Origin: Porphyra umbilicalis | Taxonomy: Eukaryota > Rhodophyta > Bangiophyceae > Bangiales > Bangiaceae | Direction: 5' to 3' | Assembly: GCA_002049455.2 (NCBI GenBank) | Contig: KV918846.1 | Coordinates: forward strand, 186,001-250,000 | Length of the DNA: 64,000 nt | Part shown: piece by piece, positions 42,352 through 53,008 of the stretch | How positions within the stretch are numbered: position 1 is the stretch's first letter | How the letters are laid out: the number at the start of each line of letters is the position of its first letter | Made by a program: the position numbers and the translations under genes | The notes under the pieces: generated by a model | Told to the model about the DNA's origin: nothing | Database searches by the model: none | The model's input: the letters and a program-made list of their open reading frames with translations, nothing else

Positions 42352-44371
42352 GAAGGGGGGTGACGACGGTTACCTGGCTCGACCGACCAGTAGAAGGCGG
42401 CCGCTGGTCGGTAGATAGTCAGTCACAGGTCCGAGTTGGCTTCCAACCGCTCCGGCCGCAGGTATGGATACAATAATGGGAAGTTGGCTTGGAGACGACC
42501 ACCGGCAATGGACAGCGCTTGCGGTGAGCCGCACAAGGCGACTGTCTGTTTGCCAAGCTGCTGCAAGACAAGTCGACCACGACACCTCAGTGGCTGGCAC
42601 TGGCAAAGGCGGGACTGGATGCCTCACTGAATGAAACTCGTACTGAAAACGCATTCGCGGAAATACCCTGGACTTGTTTACAACGTGCGAAGCAGCCGCC
42701 GACGACCAGCCCACGCGAACCACCCCCCTCGCGCGGCCGCGCATCCTCGGCAAACAAGCCACCGCCAACAAGCACCGACCCCACCGCCGCCCACGCCTCC
42801 GCCATCACCGCCGCGCCTCCCCCCCCAGAGACAAGCAAACGAATATCCCCGCACCTCCAGACGTGCACACCGCCGTCGGCCTACCGTCGCACCCGTCCCG
42901 GTCGCCACGGCCGCGGCAGTTGGGCGCCGCCGCCGCTGCCGCAGGCAGGCCGCCGTCAAACTCCGCGCCGCCGTCCGCCGCCGGCGCGTCGGTTGCGGTG
43001 CGCACGCCCGCTAGCGGCGGCAGCGGCGACGGTGGGGCCATCGACCACAGCCCGCCGCCGCCGCCGCCGCCGTCGCAGCCACCACCCGTCGCAGTCGCGG
43101 CGATGGCGGGCGCGACAGCGGCGGCAGCCGCGGCAGGGGAGGCGGCGGTGGCGCTGCCGGCGCCCTTCCCCGCTCCCAACGGCGGCGGAGCTCGTCCACC
43201 GTCAGATAGCGGTGGGGGCGAGGAGTGGGGGGGCACCTCAATGGGCGGGGCCGCCGTCAACGCTGCCGCCGCGTCGGTGCGGGGGCGGCGACGCCTCGGA
43301 CAATGCCATATCGCGCGCGACGGGCGGTGAGGCCGCCGGCAGGGACACTCACACGCGCGCGCGGGGGGGTGGGTGGGGCTGGTCGCCTCGTCGGCGCGGC
43401 GGCCGACCGCGCGCCGGCTGTGTTGGTCGCGGGCGGTCGCGCACCGACGAATGCGCGGGGGGGGTGTCGGGCGTGTGCGGCCGCCGCGGTGATGACCCCG
43501 ACGATAGCGGTGGTGCGGCCGTCGGCAGCTCCCGCCGGCCGTCAGGGAGCCCTCTCCTCCAGGGCGATGGGTCGCGAGCGTCTGCTTGAAAATTCGAACA
43601 GAATGTGCCTTGGTTGTCCCGTGGAGCACCATCGCCGGACTTATCCACAAAATACAGTCCACGAGTCTGACCAGATCGACGTTTCCGGGGGTCTGAACGC
43701 ACTACCCTCATTCTGAGGCAACTGACCCGGACATCCTACAAAAAGCGACGTACGGCGTCAGTATGACCGTGGCTGACATGCTACAAACGAGAAGAGCTAC
43801 AGAAAGTGCTGGACGTATGTTGCGCACCGAACCATGCCCAAAGGACCCGCAGCAGTGATCGATACACTGCGTACCGCCCGAAAAGGTGTGCACACGTGGC
43901 CAACCGCAAGTACTCCCGCGGGTGCACTGGGGAAAAAAAAAGTTATGTGTGTGACCCCATGCGCATGTTGTTAAGTACCCTAGACTAAAATCCAGGGAAC
44001 TTCCTATTGTTCAGTTCTGCTGAACATCAACTCCATCACATGAGTGAGTTCGAGAACTCCTCTGTTGTCCGACCATTTGAAGGCCAGACGCACTTGTTCT
44101 ACAGGCCAAAAAATTTCATCGGCGGGCTACTACGGTCCACAGGTGTCCTCAGGTTTTTCGTTTGAAGTCGAGTACCAATTGGATGGGGCCCAATTGAGTC
44201 TTGGCTTCTCCCCGCGGCAGGCCTCCTGGGCCCGGCTGTGGCCCGATTGGACCGGGGCGTCGAAGGCGACGACGATCACCTTCCGCCGACGTGACCGCCC
44301 CCCCCCGACGTCATCTGCGCCACCGCCGAAACCCGGGGAAGCGGGGGACAAGCCCGCCCTTTGTCGTCACC
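42352..44371. other. divergent upstream region, unresolved low-complexity ORFs
   Basis: Between RHD3/SEY1 and RPL8. Plus-strand frames at 42674-43330 and 43225-43716 are Pro/Ala/Gly-rich with mirror frames on minus, so coding is unproven. From 43.6 kb the DNA is less GC-rich and carries no frame of note. The 100 bp before RPL8 contain short C-runs. Confidence 0.3.
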
Positions 44372-45136
44372 ATGGGTCGCGTCGTTCGTGGGCAGCGTAA
44401 GGGCGCGGGTGGCATTTTCCTGTCGCACACCCACAAGCGCAAGGGTGCCGCCAAGCTTCGCGTTCTCGACTACGCTGAGCGCAATGGCTACCTGAAGGGC
44501 ACCGTCCGCGACATCATCCACGACCCCGGCCGTGGCGCTCCCCTGGCGAAGGTGGAGTTCCGTGATCCGTACAAGTTTGGCAAGCGGTCGGAGCTGTTCA
44601 TTGCCCCCGAGGGCATGTACACTGGCCAGTTCGTCTACTGCGGCAAGAAGGCGGCGCTGACCGTCGGCAACGTCATGCCCGTTGGCCGCATGCCCGAGGG
44701 CACTATCGCCTGCAACGTTGAGGCCAAGCTCGGCGACCGCGGGAAGCTCGGCCGCTGCTCGGGCGACTATGTGACGGTAGTCAACCACATCGAGACGGGC
44801 AAGACGCGCCTGCGGTTGCCGTCGGGCATGCGCAAGCTCGTGCCGTCGACGTGCCGCGCCATGGTCGGCATTGTCGCTGGCGGTGGCCGCACGGACAAGC
44901 CGATGCTCAAGGCCGGTACCGCCTATCACAAGTACAAGGCCAAGCGCAACTGCTGGCCGCGCGTGCGTGGTGTGGCCATGAACCCCGTTGAGCATCCCCA
45001 CGGTGGTGGCAACCATCAGCACGTGGGGCATCCGACGACCGTGCGGCGGGACGCGCCGCCCGGCCAAAAGGTCGGTCTCATTGGTGCGCGGGCGACTGGG
45101 CGCCGTCGCGGAGCAAAGAAGGACGACCGCGAGTAA
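44372..45136 (+). CDS. RPL8: 60S ribosomal protein L8 (uL2)
   Basis: Single exon, 254 residues, start in CACCATGGG. The sequence is a full-length cytosolic uL2: [19 protein letters not shown] at the N-terminus, [19 protein letters not shown], the SH3-like and OB-fold core, and the universally conserved [20 protein letters not shown] loop near residue 205, whose histidine helps organise the peptidyl-transferase centre of the large subunit. Length equals the eukaryotic norm (about 254-257). The frame extends upstream to 44201, but those residues are non-homologous. Codon choice is strongly C/G-ending, as expected of a highly expressed gene here. It is convergent with the dehydrogenase gene. Confidence 0.98.
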   Translation: MGRVVRGQRKGAGGIFLSHTHKRKGAAKLRVLDYAERNGYLKGTVRDIIHDPGRGAPLAKVEFRDPYKFGKRSELFIAPEGMYTGQFVYCGKKAALTVGNVMPVGRMPEGTIACNVEAKLGDRGKLGRCSGDYVTVVNHIETGKTRLRLPSGMRKLVPSTCRAMVGIVAGGGRTDKPMLKAGTAYHKYKAKRNCWPRVRGVAMNPVEHPHGGGNHQHVGHPTTVRRDAPPGQKVGLIGARATGRRRGAKKDDRE

Positions 45137-46038
45137 GACGGTGTGGGTGTGTAGGTGGAGTGGGCGGTTGTGTGGATGGCGGCTGCGTGCGCGGTTTGGC
45201 AGTGCGTGTTGCCTCGGTACGCTCGGTACGGCGGAGGGCATGCGTCGTCTCGCTGTATTTTTGTGGTCCCCGTTACACATAGGTGAAAGCATTCAGCATA
45301 CGTCGATTGAGGTTGTCTGCGGGTGTGGCTGCATCTACATGACTAGCGGTCCTTGTGTGCCGCGGTTCATATGTCAGGTGTGACCGTGACTGGTTCCGTT
45401 TATGTGCTGGTCGCATTTTGCTCACTGTCCGTTTTCAGCAGTTGCGTGTGCGTCGTGAGTGCTGGTGTGCTGGGCTGGATGGCCATCGACGCGGTTCGAC
45501 TGGTAGATCGCTTCTTGCATCAGCCCACATCTACCTTCTTGTAAGGCGATCGGGAGTGGCTGTCGTGCTGCACCTCAAGCCCTTCGCTGTGTCCCCAGTG
45601 GCCAGTTGGGTGCTTCCTGCCAGGTGCGTCCCAAAGCGTGAGTTTTTCCCGACTGGCGCCCCAGACGCTGCCTGAACGCATTCAACAGCACTGTTGTCCC
45701 TGGTCAGCACGGCCCTGGTGAGAGTGAGCGCTGCTACACGCTGTTGGTGTGTACATCAATCTTTATGCAGTCGACGGGGCCATGTCGACCAGAGTTACAA
45801 CGGCGCGCGTGCGCAGCTGGCGATAAGCCGGCGACGAAAAGAGGCAGATGTCGGAGAGCGAGAACCGAGTACCGATCTCCGCTATGAACAGAGGGTACAC
45901 ACTTGCAACCACACATGATCTTGAGGTAAATGGGCCCGCCGCAACTCGAGGGGCCCGCTCTTGCCTCATCCGAACCGCAACCGATAAAACAACGGAGACC
46001 ACAGGGGAGGCAAGAAGCGGTCTGCGGCAGCATGCTGC
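45137..46038. other. convergent 3' region of RPL8 and the dehydrogenase
   Basis: Less GC-rich, T/G-rich sequence without a gene. Short frames at 45353-45675 lack features. Confidence 0.4.
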
Positions 46039-47468
46039 TTACTGACCGTCCCAGCCCTTCAGCGCCTCCGGCAACGGCACGTCCACCTCCGACAATTTGA
46101 CCGGGCGCCCGAGCGCGTAGCTCTTCTTCGCGGCCAGCGCAATGACAACCGGCGCGCGGCCGTCCAGGCCCGTGCAGGGGATTGGCTTGCCCTCCAACAC
46201 GCAGTCGACGAAGTCACTCATCTCGGTGATGAAGCTGGCGCTGTACCGGTCCATGAAAAAGTGCATCGGCAGGTCACGCTTGATCTGCGAGCTGGTCGAG
46301 ATGACCGCGCTGTTGGGGTAGTTGTTGTTGATGGAGATGGAGCCGCCCTCACCGAACACCTCGCAGCGCTGGTCGTACCCATACACCGCCTGTCGCGAGT
46401 TGTCCACCGACGCTAAGCAGCCGTTCTTGAACTTCATGGTCACGAGGGAGGTGTCCACGTCACCGTACTGCTCAAAGTCGGGGTTGAGGTTGTTCTGGCC
46501 GAGGGTGTACACCTCATCCACTTCATCGTCAATGAGGAAGCGCGCCATATCAAAGTCGTGGATGGAGCAGTCCAGCCAGATGCCACCGGAGTTCTTGACG
46601 TACTCCAGTGGCGGCGGCGACGGGTCACGCGACGTGATGTGGAGCATGTGGGGTTTGCCAATCTCCCCGCCCATGATACCGTTGCGCACGCGCGCATAGT
46701 TCTCATCGAAGCGACGGTTGAAGCCGACCTGCAGCTTCACACCAGCGGCGCGGACGGCGGAAAGAGCGCGGTCCACTTCCTCCAGGTTGAGGTCGATGGG
46801 TTTCTCGCAGAAGATGTGCTTACCCGCCTCCGCGGCCTTGATGATCTGGGCAGTATGCTGTGACCGAGGGAGCCATAACAGGAACGAGCGCCGACGGAAA
46901 ATTCCAAAAGGGAGGAGGCGGAACACAGTTATGAGCGCAGCAGAGCGGCGGCCAGCAGCACGTGGGAAGCGGATACAAGAAAGTGACATGTCAGCAAGTA
47001 TGTTTAGGTACATTCAGTCTCGTGTAAGGCATTGAGCGCAAGCCATCAAGCAGAATAGACCTGCTCTCGCTTGCACACCGCACAAGCCACACGTACCTGG
47101 TTGGATGCCGAGCAAATGCAGACCGCGTCCAGATCCGGGTTTTCCAGCATCTGGTCGTAGTCGGTGTATGGGCGGCAGCCGTGGTCGAGCGAGCACCGCT
47201 CGGCCAGCTCACGGCTGCCCGATGAGACGCCGACCAGCACCGCGTTCTTGAGACGGAATGTGATATTGGTGGCGTGCACCTGGCCAATGCGGCCAGCGCC
47301 GACGACACCAATGCGGACGACCTTCTTGGAAGGATCGGGCTTGAGGAAGGACAGGTTCTCCTCCGGCAACACATCGGTCTTTTGCATGCGCAGGGTCGAG
47401 CGGCGGGCACGGGGTGCTTGCGCCGAGGCTGTTGTCATAGACGAGCCATGGAAGGAGCTAGCAGACAA
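46039..47468 (-). CDS. Gfo/Idh/MocA oxidoreductase, inositol 2-dehydrogenase-like (2 exons)
   Basis: Exon 1 is 47468-47097 and exon 2 is 46857-46039 (minus strand), joined across a 239-bp phase-0 intron whose donor reads CAG|GTACGT and acceptor TCACAG|CAT, so SASNQ runs into HTAQIIKAAE. The product has 396 residues. After a 45-residue leader comes the NAD(P)-binding GVVGAGRIGQVHA (57-62 GxGxxG), then FCEKPIDL with catalytic Lys143, GFNRRFDENYARVR, and GGIWLDCSIHDFDMARFL with Asp220 and His224. These match bacterial inositol 2-dehydrogenase (IolG), which oxidises myo-inositol to scyllo-inosose; other sugar dehydrogenases of the family cannot be excluded. The leader (MSASSFHGSS...) may target an organelle. 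The bacterial-like core with a spliceosomal intron suggests an old transfer. Confidence 0.9.
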
Positions 47469-48915
47469 AGGCGCGTTGGCAACCTATAATATGAGATGCA
47501 GCAAGATCGGCTCAATGAGATGCGTCGAGCAGCAGCAAAAAGGAGAACACGAGTTAGCTGGCCGTGTCAAGGAAAGCATACGCAGCCCAACGGACACACC
47601 CTCACGTTGACGGCCGTACCAAGTTACTCAGGAGGCCTGCACATGCTGGCCGCACCAATGGGCAACCGCTGGGAACACGCAGTAGCGGGGGACGGCGCTG
47701 CTAACTTACACTGCCAGACCGCAGGCTACGAGCACCGCTCAGCGGCGCTAGCGTCGCAAAAGCCGCCGTCGACCCCATGACGGCGAGCGCAAGCGACGAT
47801 CACGACGATATCGACAATCTCGATGGCGTCGCAGGGCGGGGAAGGCGATGGGTGGCCAACGGGTCGACTGCTCCGGGAGCGAGTCGGAGTGTACAATGAA
47901 GTGGCGCACTACGGGGACTGCCCCTTTGTCTGACATGCACTGGTCGTTGGCGTCGTGCAAACACCCACATCCGAGATTGAACCGCACAGTGATGCCCTGG
48001 ACTGCTGGAATCGCCGCGGTTTGTCACCAGGCATGCCACAGAGCGACAGTCTTGCCCGAGCTCAACGGCTGTGGAGTAGACAGGAATCCAGTTGGTGGAT
48101 GAGAGGTGGGGGATGATCCATGCGAGTGTCCAACGCCATTAAGAGCACACTGTAATTCTATGCAATGATCTCATCACCAGATATTTACGACGTTTACTGC
48201 CAATGAGATTCTATCTGTGGGACTCCTTGGGAGGTGCGTGGGATTCTGGGCAATTCTACTGGACACCACCATGTGTCAATAAGACGGAACAGACCCAGTC
48301 ATCGGCTCGAGAAACTAGCCATAGACAATCATAAATGTGTCCGCATACTGAGTGAGGCCCTGAGTATTTTGTAGTCATCAGGCCTATTTATATGTGCAGA
48401 TTTGTGGGCCAATTTCAGTGCAAAAAGGTGCTGCTAATACAAATTATCCACCTCTCACATATTCGTAGCTGACGAGAAATTGATTCCTGCTAGTTTATAT
48501 TTCGCAGGAAAGGCGGGGCTACTTTCAAACACACATAGATTGAATTGATGCTGCACACTGCGACTGTGGACCAATGGGGCTTGCTGTCAGGCTCGTCTCC
48601 CTCCATGCCACACTGCACTTTTTCATTTGGTGCGCCGCCGGCCTCGCGCGGACGCATCTGCCGCTACCTTTTTCTGGAGCGCCGCCCGCTCCCACACCAG
48701 CGACCCGTGTTGTTGTTTCTGCTGCTTGCATCCTCTTCGGCGCACTTGTACGTTGGTGTCGTCGCCAGTCGTGTCCTCGTCCTACTGTCGTCGGACACAG
48801 GCGCCCTGCGGCCGTCTTCTGCCTCGCTCTCGACCAGCAGTTGCATGCGGCGGCGCCCCACCATCGTCCCCATCCCGCACCCCTCCCTCTCCTTATTTCG
48901 ACAACAGTCGCTACC
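47469..48915. other. divergent upstream region
   Basis: No gene seen. The middle (48120-48540) is clearly AT-richer than its surroundings. The last 350 bp before the SNARE start are CT-rich and open in several frames. Confidence 0.35.
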
Positions 48916-49706
48916 ATGGCATATGTGCGCCCTGGGGCCACGACCGCCACCCACCGGCCGGGTACGGACGACGGCCGGCGGGCGCTGCTGTTTGGTGACG
49001 GTGCTGCCGGGCGCGGCGGCAGCGGCGGCGGCAGCGGGGCTGGTGGGCGCAGCGGGCCGGCTGGAGGGCGGTACCCACAGGCGGGTGGTAGCAGCGGCGC
49101 GGGCGGGGATGCTACCACAGAGCAGTTGGAGCGGGACAACTCCGTGCGGGTCGACCGCCTGACTGGCGGGGTTCAAGCTTTGAAAGAGGTACGTGCCGCT
49201 AGAAACCAGCATTTATTAATGCAGTCTTGCTGGTGGAACTCAAGTTAGAAGCAGACGTTTTGGGGTAGAGGTTTTTCCTTCCTGGTTGCATGAACGCCGC
49301 GTCGCGGTGTGGTGTGGGCGCCGGCGGTTTGACTAGGGGACTGACGGCGCCAATATACATCCCTTGTCTGGCGTGTGTTGGTGTGACTTGCTGTTTTCCT
49401 TTTCTTATCTGCTGTGTTCTCCGCTCCTTTTGTCTCGGCTTACGTGCTCTTGGTTCTGCTCCTTTGCGCCTCGCCGGACCACCGTGTCCCCCCACCCAGG
49501 TGGCTATTCAAATCGGTGCAGAGGTCAATTCCCAGAACGCGATGCTCGACTCGATGAGCACAGGCTTTGACAGCGCCGGTGGTGTGTTGCGAACGACAAT
49601 GACCAACCTCAAGTCCCTGGCCGAGGGCGGCAGCGCTGGCCACCTCATCATCCTGGTCGTCGTTGTCGTGGTCGTCCTGTTTGTTGCTGCCAAGTTCCTG
49701 CGGTGA
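48916..49706 (+). CDS. BET1: BET1-like Qc-SNARE (2 exons)
   Basis: Exons 48916-49188 and 49500-49706 flank a 311-bp phase-0 intron (GAG|GTACGT ... CCACCCAG|GTG). The product is 159 residues. A Gly/Ser-rich N-terminus of 70 residues is followed by the SNARE motif, from ERDNSVRVDRLTGGVQALKE across the splice site to VAIQIGAEVNSQNAMLDSM, where Gln103 is the zero-layer residue, then FDSAGGVLRTTMTNLKSLAEGG, and a C-terminal anchor HLIILVVVVVVVLFVAAKFLR. Spacing and wording match Bet1, the Qc-SNARE of ER-to-Golgi vesicle fusion. Bet1 proteins elsewhere are about 118-142 residues; the extra length is the low-complexity N-terminus. Confidence 0.88.
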
Positions 49707-50602
49707 GCATGGGTGCAGGAGAGCGCAGCCATCAGTCGGCCAGTTGTCTCCCCGCCCGTCGAGTGGAGCTCTTGCGCGGTCGGGCCGGAGTGTGGCCGGC
49801 TTGCTCGGTGGTGCAGCAGGAGAGCGAGATGCTCGCGTGGCGTCTGCAGCCTTCGGTCGGTCGGTTATGAAGGCGATTGCGCCTACTACGCCGCCATTGC
49901 CGTCGATGGTGTTGGTGATTATCGTACGACACGGGCGCCTAGAGGCCCCTGGGCTTGTGCTCCTTGCGGCGCACTGATCGGCCACTACGTTCACCGTTGC
50001 GAGCGTCCCTGGCTGCTTCCCCGTGTGCGCAAGGGCTCCTCTTGGCATTTGTGCCTCGGCAGTGCCGCCGTTTTTACCAACCTTGGGCGGACCCTGCATG
50101 CATCACTGGTACGGCGGCATGGGCCGACTCTCGGACTGTTACTGCGGCAGACACCAGCGGTTTGGTGGCGGCAGAAGCCGTGCGTGGGCTTAGCGGCTGC
50201 TCCGCACGCAGTCGCGCTGTGTATGACCACAAGTAGGCCGTCTTTTTGCTGTGAAGTACTTGGCTGGCACCGTGGGTGTGGCTGACGCTGTGGGTAGGTA
50301 TGGTGTCCCACCAACCCGGTTAACGCGCCTCATTCGTGCCGATAGGGAAGAGGGGACACGCAAGCATGTGGCCGTGGTTGCGTGATGTGGAAGTGGGAAA
50401 AGGTAGGGCGACTCGGATGCCATAGGGAGAATTAAACAAACGGAAGGACAACTATATACTGCACTCCCATCAAAACAAGGGACACATCAGAAAAAGACAA
50501 ACACGGCGCAACTGCACACAAAGACGCGAGAGGGAAAAACCATGGACAGGAAGGGTCGACCGAAGCGTCGATGGCGCCATGAGGGGCGAGCCGTGCAGCG
50601 GC
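49707..50602. other. convergent 3' region
   Basis: No gene seen. Frames at 49663-50285 (+) and 49440-50099 (-) lack recognisable features and overlap. Confidence 0.35.
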
Positions 50603-52083
50603 TTACGCGCTCTTGTTGCCAAGCACCGACAGGAAGATGTTGTAGAAGATCTGCGCAGAGAGAAGAGCGGCAAGACCACACAAGCGGAGCGTCACGGAGA
50701 CAATCACAAGGAACCGTTAGCGACCAGTTCCACCCACAAGGCACCGCTGCCTGATTGCCAGCCGGAGGAAGCAACCTGCTGTTGCAGGCACGGTGCAGAT
50801 GCTCCACAACGCGCCTCAAAGCGTCGCCGCCGCCTCTCTCCTGCTCTTCCACCATCCCTCAATGCGGCACCAAACGTACCTGGATGCTGTTGATGTACAG
50901 GATCCGCAGCTCCGTCGGCACAAACCGGAACGACACGGCGTGTACGATCGGCCACACCTTCCAAGAGGCGGTCACGCCAGCCATCGTGTCGTTTTGGATT
51001 TTGGCCTGGATGTAGTCCATGGAGCGGCCTTCGGCGAGCCCCAGGTAGGAAAAGTACATGGCGGTGAAGATCGGCGCCCACAGCAGCTGGTCAGCCGCCA
51101 CCTTGACCGCCACCTTCCACGCCTCCGTGCCCGGCAGCAGCTGGTCGAGCTTGCCATACCACACGTGGCCGGTTGTGCCGTGGAGGACGAAGCCAAACGA
51201 CGCGACGCGGGCAAAGCGGGCCCAGTCAAACGCCGCGTCGCCGCCGAGGAAGCACTGTGCAAGGATGTCGCCGATCGCAAAGCCGACGGCCGACGTCAGA
51301 GCCTTGGTCAGGATGGGCTTCTTGCCGAGCCACATCTCATAGGTGGCCAGAAACTGCTGGATGGGGTTGGCTGCGGGGAGAGAAAGGAGAGACCAACAAA
51401 CCATGCAGGGCGATGCGAGGTTAGAGGGCAGGCGGGGGAGAACACAAGGAGAGGCAATGTCAGAAAATCAACGTGGCTGCCGCTGCCGCACACAATCGGG
51501 CGTACACGAGTCTTTGGTTGCCTCTGGGTCGTGAATGACATGGCCAGTGCTGACGGTATTCCCATCAGCGACCCGCAATCGCGCTCTACCCCCATCCCAC
51601 GCCCAGTCACCCAGACAATCATCCCAGGACAACAATGGGCGGGTACAAGCAAGCCGTCGATCCGGGAGCAGTCATAAAGCCCGCCAAGATAGGAGCGCGA
51701 GTCGTCGGGTCGCGCCCTGCACGAAAGGACAAAACCAATGGGAATGCGGCGTACTACCGCCTGCAAGACCCCTCAAAAAATAAAAAACATACCACCGCCA
51801 CCCGACGCACCCCCTGCGGGCCCCTTGCCGCGGCGGCCGCCACCCGACTGGCCGCCGCCCATCCCCCCCCCCCCGACGAGGCGCCAAAGCCGCCGCCCGC
51901 GCCGCCGCCCCCGCCAAAGAGGCTGCCAAAGCCCGGCAAGCCAAACCCGCCGCCCGGCAGCCGGAGGCCCATGCGCACCGGCGCGCGGACGGCCGTGGCC
52001 GACTGCCGCGCCGTGCAGCGGGCGCGGGCGAGGCGGGCGGGGGCGCCCGCCCGCAGCAGCGGCATGCCCGTCACAAACGCCAT
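50603..52083 (-). CDS. Mpv17/PMP22-family membrane protein, plastid-type presequence (3 exons)
   Basis: Exon 1 52083-51793, exon 2 51370-50880, exon 3 50650-50603 (minus). Introns of 422 and 229 bp have GTATGT...CCCGCAG and GTACGT...TGCGCAG borders. Exon 1 encodes MAFVTGMPLLRAGAPARLAR, a red-type plastid transit peptide, then a Gly-rich linker. Exon 2 carries the family body: YEMWLGKKPILTKALTSAVG, GDILAQ, HGTTGHVWYGKLD, QLLWAPIF and WKVWPIVHAVSFRFVPTELR. The 48-nt exon 3 ends it as IFYNIFLSVLGNKSA. As sequenced, exon 1 has phase 0 but exon 2 needs phase 1; changing the 12-base C-run at 51863-51874 by one or two bases cures this and turns the following codons into MGGGQSGGGRRGKGPAGG. Family members form pores in mitochondrial, peroxisomal or plastid inner membranes; substrate unknown. 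Confidence 0.85.
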
Positions 52084-53008
52084 GGTGAGGGTTGGAATTG
52101 GGGCGGCGGGGACGAAGCGACCGTGTCGTGGATCACGGCAAACACGCGGGGAGAGCGTGGGGGCGGCGCGCGTGGGGGGGGGTGCAAGCCGGGGCGGTAC
52201 GCGGCGCGCGGGCGGGGGCGGGTGCGACGTCGGTCGGCGGGGGCGCGGTGAGGCCCACGGAAAAAAAACGCCAGGCCGACCGTCAATGCGGGCCGGCAAT
52301 GCGACAGGCCCTTCGCGCGCAACGGCGGGCGGGTGGCTGCAGTGGGCCCACGCGGAGTGACTGAAGGAGGCAATGGCGGTGTAACGGTTTGACTGTCTCC
52401 AAGCAGAGACCGGCACCGTGGTGGGGGGGGGGGCGTGACCAGAGACGGTGCGGTGCGGACGCAAGGCCTGGCGCTGGCGTCCTCGGCGCGGGTGTCGGAG
52501 CATCCATGCCGGTCTGAGAGGTCCGCGGCATCGATACGTGAGACGGCTGACTTGCGGCCCCGGGTCAGAAGGGGAGGGCTTGTCCGAGCTCAAGAGATCG
52601 GTGAGATACTGCGAGGTTCTGTACGGAAGGTTGTGCCCTACCCATCTTTTGCATCTGCCCGACAAGTACTACCGGATCGCAATATCGCCAACTTTACGCA
52701 TATCTGACTGCCGAGCGTCGTGCAGCCAGCCCCACACATCTCCTCCGCGTCTGTGGATTGGCTCTCTGACAGCGGGTGCTTGCCAGAGGCGCGGCCCGCA
52801 CAGCCGCTCGCATCGCTGGGTGGTGCCGCCCGCCAGGCCCCCACCGTGGGCGTTGGACCACCTCCCCCCCATTCTCGTTGACTGCACCCACTCCCGCCGG
52901 TTGGTGTGGAGGGACCCGCCGCCCGCCGCCACCACGGTCGTCCCCCCCCGGCCGACCCCCCTGCCCGCCGCCGGTGTGTGCGTCGGCCCCCCCCCCGCCC
53001 CTGTTGCC
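52084..53008. other. divergent promoter region of Mpv17-like and NAD kinase genes
   Basis: GC-rich with C-runs at about 52981-52998 immediately before the NAD kinase start. The NAD kinase frame is open back to 52448 but the upstream residues are low-complexity. Confidence 0.35.

Noticed and set aside
42674..43330. 218-codon Pro/Ala/Gly-rich ORF upstream of RPL8
   Set aside because: Mirror frame on the minus strand is equally open and there is no ordered segment.
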